From: Phycisphaeraceae bacterium
GTDB taxonomy: Bacteria > Planctomycetota > Phycisphaerae > Phycisphaerales > Phycisphaeraceae
Direction of reading: 5' to 3'
DNA length: 13,224 nucleotides
NCBI GenBank assembly: GCA_020851395.1
Contig: JADZCW010000096.1
Location: 1-13,224 of the forward strand
Each line of letters starts with the position of its first letter. Position 1 is the stretch's first letter. Both the position numbers and the translations under genes were made by a program. The notes beneath the pieces are model-generated. The model made no database searches. It worked only from the letters and a program-made list of their open reading frames with translations, and was not told where the DNA came from. Shown one piece after another: positions 6,985-12,953 of this stretch.

Positions 6985-8334
6985 ATGTCAACCCTGACCA
7001 ATCCAAAGCTCGAATCGATCTACCTCGAAGTCGTCAACCGCAACCCCGGCGAGGCGGAATTCCACCAGGCGGTGCGCGAAGTCCTCGAGTCGCTCGGGCC
7101 GGTGCTTGCCAAGTACCCCGAGTTCGGCCAGCGCAAGATCATCGAGCGGATCTGCGAGCCGGAACGACAGGTGATCTTCCGCGTGCCGTGGCAGGACGAC
7201 AAGGGCGAGGTGCGGATCAACCGGGCCTTCCGCGTGCAGTTCAACAGCGCCTTGGGGCCGTACAAGGGCGGCCTGCGGTTCCACCCCTCGGTGTACCTGG
7301 GGATCATCAAGTTCCTGGGCTTCGAGCAGATCTTCAAGAACGCCCTGACCGGGATGCCGATCGGCGGGGGCAAGGGCGGCAGCGACTTTGACCCCAAGGG
7401 CAAGAGCGACGACGAGATCATGCGATTCTGCCAGAGCTTCATGACCGAGCTGTGGCGGTACCTCGGCGAATACATCGACGTGCCGGCGGGCGACATCGGC
7501 GTGGGCGGACGCGAGATCGGCTACCTGTTCGGTCAGTACAAACGGATCACCACCCGGTACGAATCCGGCGTGCTGACGGGAAAGGGGCTTGGATACGGCG
7601 GGTCGCTGGTGCGCCGGGAGGCCACCGGGTACGGGCTGGTGTATTTCATGGACGAGATGCTCAAGGGACGCAGGCAGACGATCGAGGGCAAGACCTGCGT
7701 GGTGTCGGGATCCGGCAACGTGGCGATCTACACCATCGAGAAGGTCCAGCAACTCGGCGGGAAAGTGGTGGCCTGCTCGGACTCCAACGGGTACGTCCAC
7801 GACGAGGCCGGGATCGACGTGGAGCTGGTCAAACAGCTCAAGGAGGTCGAACGGCGGAGGATCAAGGACTACCTCAAGACACGCAAGGATGCCCGGTATG
7901 TCGAGGGCGGGAACATCTGGGAGATTCCCTGCCAGGTCGCCCTGCCCTGCGCGACGCAGAACGAGCTGACGGGCAAGGACGCGGCGATGTTGGTCAAGCA
8001 CGGCTGCATCGCGGTCGGCGAGGGCGCGAACATGCCCAGCACGCCCGAGGCGGTCAAGGTGTTCCTGGACCACAACGTCGGGTTCGGCCCCGCCAAGGCC
8101 GCCAACGCCGGCGGCGTGGCGACCAGCGCGCTCGAGATGCAGCAGAACGCCTCCCGGGACAGCTGGACCTTTGACTTCACCGACCATCGGTTGGAGGACA
8201 TCATGCGGAACATCTACCGCACGGTCGAACAGACCGCCGAGGAGTACGGCACGCCCGGCAACTACGTCAACGGGGCCAACATCGCCGGCTTCATCCGGGT
8301 GGCCCAGGCGATGGTGGCGATGGGCCTGATCTAG
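6985..8334 (+). CDS. gdhA: NADP-type glutamate dehydrogenase
   Basis: Cytosolic enzyme converting 2-oxoglutarate, ammonium and NADPH to glutamate (reversible). Its 449 aa match the hexameric GdhA class. Substrate-site motif GPYKGGLRFHP (91-101, Lys94) is followed by PIGGGKGGSDFDPKGK with the catalytic Lys130 (E. coli Lys128 equivalent) and by PAGDIGVGGREIGY (167-180, Asp170). The nucleotide-binding fold shows SGSGNVA (241-247). Its second strand ends in CSDSNG (264-269), the Ser-containing form of NADP-dependent enzymes, rather than the acidic ending that favours NAD. GAGGAA (6975-6980) precedes the ATG by four bases. It follows the aquaporin gene on the same strand, but a terminator separates them. 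No clear hairpin terminator was found in the 271 bases after its stop, which otherwise hold only the rpsD promoter region. Confidence 0.96.
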   Translation: MSTLTNPKLESIYLEVVNRNPGEAEFHQAVREVLESLGPVLAKYPEFGQRKIIERICEPERQVIFRVPWQDDKGEVRINRAFRVQFNSALGPYKGGLRFHPSVYLGIIKFLGFEQIFKNALTGMPIGGGKGGSDFDPKGKSDDEIMRFCQSFMTELWRYLGEYIDVPAGDIGVGGREIGYLFGQYKRITTRYESGVLTGKGLGYGGSLVRREATGYGLVYFMDEMLKGRRQTIEGKTCVVSGSGNVAIYTIEKVQQLGGKVVACSDSNGYVHDEAGIDVELVKQLKEVERRRIKDYLKTRKDARYVEGGNIWEIPCQVALPCATQNELTGKDAAMLVKHGCIAVGEGANMPSTPEAVKVFLDHNVGFGPAKAANAGGVATSALEMQQNASRDSWTFDFTDHRLEDIMRNIYRTVEQTAEEYGTPGNYVNGANIAGFIRVAQAMVAMGLI

Positions 8335-8535
8335 GTCGGCCCCGCCCCCCCCTGGAGCGGAACATTCGATGCCTGCCCGGCGGGCGCGTCCCCTGACCGG
8401 CCCGCCTCCTCCTGTCGCTGTCTCGGCGTGACCACATGCTGGCTGGCCCTCACCCCGGTGGGAAGGGGGCTGGATGGTCCCTACCGGTCCCCGGAGCGGT
8501 TCATCGGGACATCCCTGCCCCCCCAGGCCGCCAAC

Positions 8536-8564
8536 TTGACGAACCCTTCTCGCCCTGTTGTAAT
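8536..8564 (+). promoter_or_regulatory. Sigma70-type promoter of rpsD
   Basis: TTGACG (8536-8541) and TGTAAT (8559-8564) each differ from consensus at one position and are separated by the ideal 17 bases. Transcription would start near 8570, giving a leader of about 35 bases. This is the best promoter match in the window and fits a highly expressed ribosomal protein gene. Confidence 0.7.
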
Positions 8565-8567
8565 GCT

Positions 8568-8598
8568 CGGCTCCACTTTTCGCTAAGAACCGGAGCCG
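8568..8598 (+). promoter_or_regulatory. Hairpin covering the rpsD ribosome binding site
   Basis: CGGCTCC (8568-8574) is the exact complement of GGAGCCG (8592-8598), with a 17-base loop. The right arm contains GGAG (8592-8595), the only Shine-Dalgarno candidate before the rpsD ATG at 8606. If transcription starts at 8571 part of the left arm is lost and only about four pairs remain, so whether it forms depends on the exact start site. Confidence 0.4.
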
Positions 8599-8605
8599 CA
8601 TCGAC

Positions 8606-9205
8606 ATGGCCAACTATTCAGGCCCCAAACTCAAACTCTCCCGCCGCGTCGGTGTTCCCATCGCCGACACGCCCAAGCACACCGCCAAGCGCCAGCTCAA
8701 CCCCCCGGGCATGCACGGCTTCCGCGGCCGACGCCTGCGCGACTACGGCGTCCGCCAGAACGAGAAGCAGAAGCTCCGCTACCACTACAACGTGCTCGAG
8801 AAGCAGTTCCGCAAGTATCTGGCCCGCGCCAGCACGGCCAAGGGCAACACCGGCGTCGTGCTCCTGCGGCTGCTCGAGCTGCGCCTGGACAACGTCATCC
8901 GACGGCTCGGCTGGGCGCGGACCATCTGGGCCGCCCGCCAGCTCGTCGCCCACGGCCACGTCGTGGTCAACGGCCACAAGACCGACCGTCCCAGCTACGA
9001 GGTCAAGGTCGGCGACACCATCACCCTCAAGGGCGACATCCAGAAGCTCGTCCGCGAGACGCTCGAGTCCCTGCCCGGCCACGAGGTCCCCGGCTGGCTG
9101 GCCTTCGACCCCTCGACCCTGACGGCCAACGTCACCGCCGCCCCCACGCCCGACCAGGTGCCCTTCGACGTCAACATGAACCTGATCATCGAGTTCTACC
9201 GCTAA
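8606..9205 (+). CDS. rpsD: 30S ribosomal protein S4, cysteine-free type
   Basis: Primary 16S rRNA-binding protein that nucleates 30S assembly, 199 aa. It begins with the family signature (MANYSGPKLKLSRR) and has the conserved NPPGMHGFRGRRLRDYG and EKQKLRYHYNVLEKQFRKY segments. The S4 RNA-binding domain (about 90-155, RLDNVIRRLGWARTIWAARQLVAHGHVVVNG) and the basic/aromatic end (NLIIEFYR) follow. The protein has no cysteine at all, so it lacks the N-terminal zinc site of C+ S4 proteins. It stands alone with its own promoter and terminator rather than beside rpsM, rpsK and rpoA as in the classical alpha operon. GGAG lies ten bases before the ATG, inside a possible hairpin. The short leader leaves little room for an E. 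coli-style S4-binding pseudoknot. Confidence 0.97.
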   Translation: MANYSGPKLKLSRRVGVPIADTPKHTAKRQLNPPGMHGFRGRRLRDYGVRQNEKQKLRYHYNVLEKQFRKYLARASTAKGNTGVVLLRLLELRLDNVIRRLGWARTIWAARQLVAHGHVVVNGHKTDRPSYEVKVGDTITLKGDIQKLVRETLESLPGHEVPGWLAFDPSTLTANVTAAPTPDQVPFDVNMNLIIEFYR

Positions 9206-9249
9206 CCCCCGGAACCCCCCCCGGAAGTTTACTCCGGTCGATATTCAAG

Positions 9250-9280
9250 CCCGTTGGCGTTCCCGCCGGCGGGTTTTTTC
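9250..9280 (+). terminator. Rho-independent terminator after rpsD
   Basis: A 10-bp stem pairs CCCGTTGGCG (9250-9259) with CGCCGGCGGG (9264-9273), including two G-U pairs, with a 4-base loop (TTCC), followed by six T (9274-9279). It lies 45 bases after the rpsD stop. Confidence 0.88.
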
Positions 9281-9282
9281 TT

Positions 9283-9355
9283 GTAGGGCACGCATCCTGC
9301 GTGCCGAAACATTGCCCCACCCACGACACCCTGGCACGCAGGATGCGTGCCCTAC
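9283..9355 (+). repeat. REPIN-like inverted doublet of two GTAG-headed hairpins
   Basis: Two 23-base arms (9283-9305 and 9333-9355) are perfect reverse complements, separated by 27 bases. Each arm is itself a hairpin: GGCACGCA, a 3-base loop, TGCGTGCC. In both arms the outer edge is GTAG (9283-9286, and CTAC 9352-9355 on the other strand). A GTAG/GTGG tetranucleotide at the 5' base of a short palindrome is the hallmark of REP sequences, and two inverted REPs form a REPIN, a non-autonomous element mobilised by RAYT (Y1 transposase-like) proteins. No RAYT gene is in the window and no second copy, so assignment as a dispersed family is inference. It begins three bases after the rpsD terminator T-run and ends 66 bases before fabI. 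Confidence 0.75.
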
Positions 9356-9374
9356 GTTCTGCTAATCTATTGGG

Positions 9375-9406
9375 CCCCCGGCATTCTCGACTTCAACTTC
9401 CGGGGG
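9375..9406 (+). promoter_or_regulatory. Hairpin just before the fabI ribosome binding site
   Basis: CCCCCGG (9375-9381) pairs perfectly with CCGGGGG (9400-9406) around an 18-base loop. The stem ends one base before AGGAG (9408-9412), which lies nine bases ahead of the fabI ATG. Without a T-run it is not a terminator; it may tune access to the ribosome binding site or be chance in GC-rich DNA. Confidence 0.3.
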
Positions 9407-9421
9407 TAGGAGATTGATCGC

Positions 9422-10207
9422 ATGGGCCTTCTCGACGGAAAACGCGGCATCGTCTTCGGCATCGCCAACGACCGCAGCTACGCCTGGTACATCACCCAGG
9501 CCCTGATGCAGCACGGGGCCCAGTGCCTCTTCACCCACCTGCCCGACGCCTCGGGCAAGATGGAACGCCGCTGCCGGCTGGCCATCGAGGAGCTGGGCGT
9601 GAAGGACCCCTGGCTCGTGCCCTGCGACGCGACCAAGGACGCCGACCTCGACGCCGTCTTCGACAAGATCGCGGCTGACTTCGGCAAGATCGACTTCGTG
9701 ATTCACTCGATCGCCTTCGCCGACCGCTCGTTCCTGCAGGTGGGCAACTTCCACACCACCACCCGCCAGGCCTGGGCCCAGGCCCTGGATGTCAGCGCCT
9801 ACACCCTCCTGGCCATGGGCCAGCGGGCGGTCAAGGTCATGCCCGACGGCGGGTCGATGCTGGCCATGAGCTACTACGGCGGCGAGAAGGTCATCCCCGG
9901 CTACAACGTCATGGGCGTGGCCAAGGCCGCCCTCGAGCACACCGCCCGCTACCTGGCCTTCGAGCTCGGCGAGAAAAAGATCCGCGTCAACACCATCTCC
10001 GGCGGGCCCCTGCGGACGCTGGCGGCCTCGGCGGTGGGGGGGATCTCGGACATGTTCGCCCACCAGGAGCGCAAGGCCGCCCTCCGCCGCAACATCGAGG
10101 GCGGCGAGGTCGGCTCCACGGCCGTCTACCTCGTCAGCGACCTCTCGACGGCCGTCACCGGCGAGAACATCCACGTCGACGCGGGCTTCAGCATCGTCGG
10201 GCTCTAG
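9422..10207 (+). CDS. fabI: Enoyl-[acyl-carrier-protein] reductase FabI
   Basis: Last reductive step of each fatty-acid elongation cycle (trans-2-enoyl-ACP to acyl-ACP, NADH or NADPH), cytosolic homotetramer. 261 aa, the normal length. SDR-type fold with the FabI variant of the nucleotide motif (GIANDRSYAW, 13-22) and HSIAFA (95-100). The active site has the FabI spacing Tyr151 and Tyr161-x6-Lys168 (YYGGEKVIPGYNVMGVAK), matching E. coli Tyr146, Tyr156 and Lys163. The substrate-loop motif is GGPLRTLAAS (194-203) and the protein ends HVDAGFSIVG. Position 98 is Ala where E. coli has Gly93, as in some other FabI proteins. AGGAG nine bases before the ATG sets the start. It is a single gene: REPIN and hairpin upstream, strong terminator downstream, no other fatty-acid genes adjacent. 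Confidence 0.96.
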   Translation: MGLLDGKRGIVFGIANDRSYAWYITQALMQHGAQCLFTHLPDASGKMERRCRLAIEELGVKDPWLVPCDATKDADLDAVFDKIAADFGKIDFVIHSIAFADRSFLQVGNFHTTTRQAWAQALDVSAYTLLAMGQRAVKVMPDGGSMLAMSYYGGEKVIPGYNVMGVAKAALEHTARYLAFELGEKKIRVNTISGGPLRTLAASAVGGISDMFAHQERKAALRRNIEGGEVGSTAVYLVSDLSTAVTGENIHVDAGFSIVGL

Positions 10208-10236
10208 GACGATCGCTCGACCGACCCGGAAATGAC

Positions 10237-10265
10237 AAGCTCCCGTCCCCTTGGACGGGAGCTTT
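10237..10265 (+). terminator. Terminator between fabI and the convergent PEP-CTERM gene
   Basis: A perfect 12-bp stem, AAGCTCCCGTCC (10237-10248) with its complement at 10253-10264, has a CCTT loop. The T-rich tail is short on + (TTTAT) and also on - (CTTGTCATTT), so it may end transcription from both converging genes. Confidence 0.8.
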
Positions 10266-10321
10266 ATCATTGCGGCGCGGCCGCCGGGGCGCGACCGGGC
10301 GCCGTCAGAGCGCGGCTCGAT

Positions 10322-10975
10322 TCAACGGCGCCGTCCGAGCAAGGCAAGCCCCGCCAGGGCGAGAACGCCCAGCGTCGCCGGCTCGGGGACGCACCAGTCG
10401 ATGAACTGGTAGTCGATCCGCACGTTCGCCCCGCTGAACTCCAGGCTCACCCACTCGGGGTTCCACCAGAAGGGCATGGTGTCAATCACCAGGTCCGCCT
10501 CGCGGGGATCAATGCTGACCGGATTGACCGAGAACGGATATCCCACCACCGTCCAGCTCAACGGCATCGGCGAGGAGTTGGTCGCGTAGTAGGTCTGCCA
10601 GAACGCCGACTGTCCTCCCTCGATCAGGATGTCGAACAGCGGCTGCGGCGGGACGGGGTCCACCAGCAAGGAGTAGTCCACGTGCAGGTCCGCGATCCAG
10701 ACCGGCTCGAGCGGCGTGATCGTGTAGACGATCATCCACTCCTTCCAGTGGTCCAGTCGCAGGTCGTTCTGCACCTCGACGATGTAGTCATCCTGCGCCG
10801 GCCCGAAGATCACCGTGCCCGAGTCGGTGTTGGTGTAGTTCGGGTTCGGCGGCGGCAGCGGGACGATCTTGTCGGCGATGTAGGGAACGGCCCACGCTGG
10901 ACCCGTCAGCACCATGAACATCCCCACGGCGACGGCATACCGCACGAATCGGAAACGAATAACTTCCTTTCTCAT
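10322..10975 (-). CDS. PEP-CTERM sorting domain protein, function unknown
   Basis: Exported protein of 217 aa. It has a basic start (MRKEVIRFRFVRY) and a hydrophobic core, with likely cleavage after PAWA (residue 29). The C-terminus carries the sorting signal: VPEP (196-199), a hydrophobic stretch (TLGVLALAGLALLG) and the final RRR. Such proteins are processed by an exosortase and delivered to the cell surface or extracellular matrix; no exosortase gene is in the window. The middle part (about 40-195) is rich in Asp, Pro, Tyr and Trp and looks like a beta-sandwich, but I recognise no domain. GGAGGG seven bases before the ATG supports the start. It is convergent with fabI across a shared hairpin terminator. 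Confidence 0.85.
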   Translation of the reverse strand: MRKEVIRFRFVRYAVAVGMFMVLTGPAWAVPYIADKIVPLPPPNPNYTNTDSGTVIFGPAQDDYIVEVQNDLRLDHWKEWMIVYTITPLEPVWIADLHVDYSLLVDPVPPQPLFDILIEGGQSAFWQTYYATNSSPMPLSWTVVGYPFSVNPVSIDPREADLVIDTMPFWWNPEWVSLEFSGANVRIDYQFIDWCVPEPATLGVLALAGLALLGRRR

Positions 10976-11340
10976 GGCGAAACCCTCCTTCCCCCTCCTA
11001 TGAAACGGCCTGATATGAGCGATTCACTCTGCCCGGTCGGGACATGGTCGATGCCGGGAACACCTGCAATCTGGCCCTCTTTATGTCAAAAGTCAATCAA
11101 GTGTTTTCCTCGGTCCTTCCCGGATCGCTCCTATGGCTTCGGCAATTGTCCTGACGGACGGGTATTCACCCGAGCGAACGCCGTTCTTCGTTGTCGGGAT
11201 GTCGCGCCAACCAACTGCTGACGCCTCGGGACGCGGTGCGATGAAACTTCTGTCAATCGACCCTGCGTTTTCCCGATATCCAGAGGGTAGGCCGTTGATC
11301 GCAGGTGGTTGCCATCGGTCCGCGGTCTGGGAGACGCGCC
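10976..11340. other. Intergenic region between divergent genes, no gene seen
   Basis: These 365 bases separate the divergent PEP-CTERM and zinc-ribbon genes and should hold both promoters. I see no convincing CDS, tRNA or small RNA. The one distinctive stretch is AT-rich (11081-11107). On the - strand it contains TTGACT and TTGACA (11096-11091 and 11089-11084), good -35 boxes for the PEP-CTERM gene, but no proper -10 lies at the right distance. The GGGAG at 11329-11333 is the ribosome binding site of the next gene. Confidence 0.5.
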
Positions 11341-12870
11341 ATGCCCATCCGTTTCCGTTGTCAGAGCTGTCAGGCCAAGATCCGTGTGCCCGAGGGGAGC
11401 GAGGGCCGCAAGGTCAAGTGCCCCCGCTGCGGGCTGATCCAGAACGTGCCGCAGCGCGCCCACGCCGCCGAGCCCGTGGCCGAGGAGGTCAAGCTGGCCG
11501 CGGGGGCCGAGAGCGCCGGCCTGGCGAATGTCGGCTCGGAGGTCCAGGAGCAGGCCCACTCGACCGAGACCCCCGAGACGTCATTCGAGGTCGAGGAACC
11601 CGTGGCCGTGACGCACCTGCGTCTGGTCCATGCCCCCGAGCCCGAGCCTGAGCCGTCCGAGCCCGAGCTTCACCAGACGGCCCAAGAGCCCGAGGCCCAG
11701 CAGCCCGAGGCGGAAGAACCCCGGACGTCGATCGTCGTCCATGCCTCGCAGGCCGTCGAGGGGTATCCCAGCGATGAGCCCTCGCTCTTCAGCCAGGCGC
11801 CCGCCGAGGGGCCCGATCTCTCCGAGCAGGCCATCGAGACGCCCAGCCCCGCCGAGGAGTTCCAGGCCGTCACCGCCGCGATGTCTGAACCGACGCAGGA
11901 GATGGCCGGCCCGCGGGAAGATGAATCCGCCGACGAAGATGAAATCGACGAGCCGGCCACGGCCTACTCCGTCTCGGCCTCCGACGCTCAGCCCGTGCAG
12001 GACGAGCCCTCCCGTGCCGACGAAATCACGGCCGAGGAAACCTCCGCCGCCAGGCGTCTGGCCGACGCGGTCAAGACCGTTCGCGCCACGGCCACCAAGG
12101 TGCGTGCGCTGCCCATGAACGGCTCGCCGCCGGCCCAGGAGACGCCCACCCCGGTCGAGGAAGTCCGCGCCTCGGAGCCGCGGGAGTCGCTGGCCGAGGA
12201 GCTTGAGCCGACCGAGCCTCCCAGCCGTCGCGCCCGCATCCGCGCCATGATGGGCCAGATCGTCACCATGGCCACCGGCTCACGACGCGAGGCGGAAGAC
12301 ACGATCGAGGAGACGGACCTCGCCGCCGTGAACGAAGCCGTCCCCGGCGAGGCCGCCGCCGTCGAATCGCCCGAGCCCAGCGCGTTCGACCCGGCAGCCG
12401 ACGAAGCGGCTGGCGACGCCGAACCCAACCCCGCAGCGCTCAGCACGACGCTCGCCTCCTGGCGGGCGGCCCTGGGGCGACTGCCCGCGGCGGGGGGGTA
12501 CTACCTGATGGGGGCCCTGATCTGGTTTTTCCGCGGCGCCAGCCTGCTCTACGCCGGCGCCGCCATCCGCGCCGTGGTCGAGGCCTACCGTCACGGCTAC
12601 GCCGTCGGCGGCATCCTGGACGTCTCGCTCGGCGGGCTCGTCCGCGTGCTGATGATCCTTTCCCTGGCCGAGGCCCTGCGGGCCATGCGGCAGGTGGCGA
12701 TCAACACGCACGGCGGCAATGTCGTCACCACCGCCCCCGCCCCCGGAAGCGACACGCCGGGATCTCGACGTCACGCGGCGATGCGGCCCAAGCTCGTGGC
12801 CATGCGGTCCGACCGCGGCATCGCCCCCGGCAGCGCCTACCGCCGCATGCGGCAGGCCGCCCTACGGTAA
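11341..12870 (+). CDS. Zinc-ribbon protein with long acidic linker and C-terminal hydrophobic segments
   Basis: A 509-aa protein of unknown function. The N-terminus is a short zinc ribbon of the MJ0042-like type: Cys7-x2-Cys10 and Cys27-x2-Cys30 (FRCQSCQAKIRV, KVKCPRC). Residues about 38-380 are a low-complexity linker rich in Glu, Pro, Ala and Ser, probably disordered. It is interrupted by two basic patches (AARRLADAVKTVRATATKVRA and SRRARIRAMMGQIV). Two hydrophobic stretches follow, about 387-410 (YYLMGALIWFFRGASLLYAG) and 423-446 (GGILDVSLGGLVRVLMILSL). They could be membrane helices, and a basic tail ends in MRQAALR. ATG 11341 was chosen because the ribbon starts there and GGGAG lies seven bases upstream; an in-frame start at 11305 adds 12 residues without motif. 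Proteins of this plan are frequent in planctomycetes, and a function is not known to me. It is followed by its own terminator. Confidence 0.82.
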   Translation: MPIRFRCQSCQAKIRVPEGSEGRKVKCPRCGLIQNVPQRAHAAEPVAEEVKLAAGAESAGLANVGSEVQEQAHSTETPETSFEVEEPVAVTHLRLVHAPEPEPEPSEPELHQTAQEPEAQQPEAEEPRTSIVVHASQAVEGYPSDEPSLFSQAPAEGPDLSEQAIETPSPAEEFQAVTAAMSEPTQEMAGPREDESADEDEIDEPATAYSVSASDAQPVQDEPSRADEITAEETSAARRLADAVKTVRATATKVRALPMNGSPPAQETPTPVEEVRASEPRESLAEELEPTEPPSRRARIRAMMGQIVTMATGSRREAEDTIEETDLAAVNEAVPGEAAAVESPEPSAFDPAADEAAGDAEPNPAALSTTLASWRAALGRLPAAGGYYLMGALIWFFRGASLLYAGAAIRAVVEAYRHGYAVGGILDVSLGGLVRVLMILSLAEALRAMRQVAINTHGGNVVTTAPAPGSDTPGSRRHAAMRPKLVAMRSDRGIAPGSAYRRMRQAALR

Positions 12871-12908
12871 TCGGCGGCGCACGGCCAGCGTCCCCGCTCT
12901 TCTTGGTC

Positions 12909-12937
12909 CGCCCCGGTCCCGCGATCGGGGCGTTTTT
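12909..12937 (+). terminator. Rho-independent terminator before lpxI
   Basis: CGCCCCG (12909-12915) pairs with CGGGGCG (12926-12932) around a 10-base loop, followed by five T (12933-12937). It closes the zinc-ribbon gene and ends only 16 bases before the lpxI ATG. Confidence 0.8.
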
Positions 12938-12940
12938 CGC

Positions 12941-12946
12941 TAAACT
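12941..12946 (+). promoter_or_regulatory. Possible -10 box for leaderless lpxI transcript
   Basis: TAAACT matches the TANNNT core of a -10 box, and its last base is eight bases before the lpxI ATG, so transcription would begin at or next to the start codon. No -35 box is evident (that position is inside the terminator stem) and no Shine-Dalgarno sequence precedes the ATG. Confidence 0.3.
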
Positions 12947-12953
12947 CTCGGGC

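Noticed and set aside
6056..8334. Aquaporin and gdhA as one operon
   Set aside because: The gap is 245 bases with a strong terminator and a possible promoter for gdhA, so shared transcription is not supported; only adjacency is.
8335..8535. Terminator or small RNA after gdhA
   Set aside because: GC-rich short palindromes such as GCCCGGCGGGC occur, but none has a T-run or a stem long enough to call, and no tRNA-like or riboswitch-like fold was seen.
6988..8613. Open frame of 541 codons antisense to gdhA
   Set aside because: It mirrors gdhA codon for codon on the other strand and shows no recognisable domain, signal or ribosome binding site; it is an antisense artefact of high GC3.
9283..9355. 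CRISPR repeat pair or insertion-sequence end
   Set aside because: Only two copies are present, in inverted orientation and with internal hairpins, and no transposase or cas gene is nearby; REPIN structure fits better.
9362..10270. Open frame of 302 codons antisense to fabI
   Set aside because: It is wholly explained by the fabI reading frame on + and lacks any motif of its own.
11084..11096. Tandem TTGAC boxes on the - strand as PEP-CTERM gene promoter
   Set aside because: The -35 boxes are good, but no acceptable -10 hexamer lies 16-18 bases downstream.
11133..11651. Open frames on both strands in the gap before the zinc-ribbon gene
   Set aside because: They run into the zinc-ribbon gene in wrong frames, have no ribosome binding site and change composition half way.
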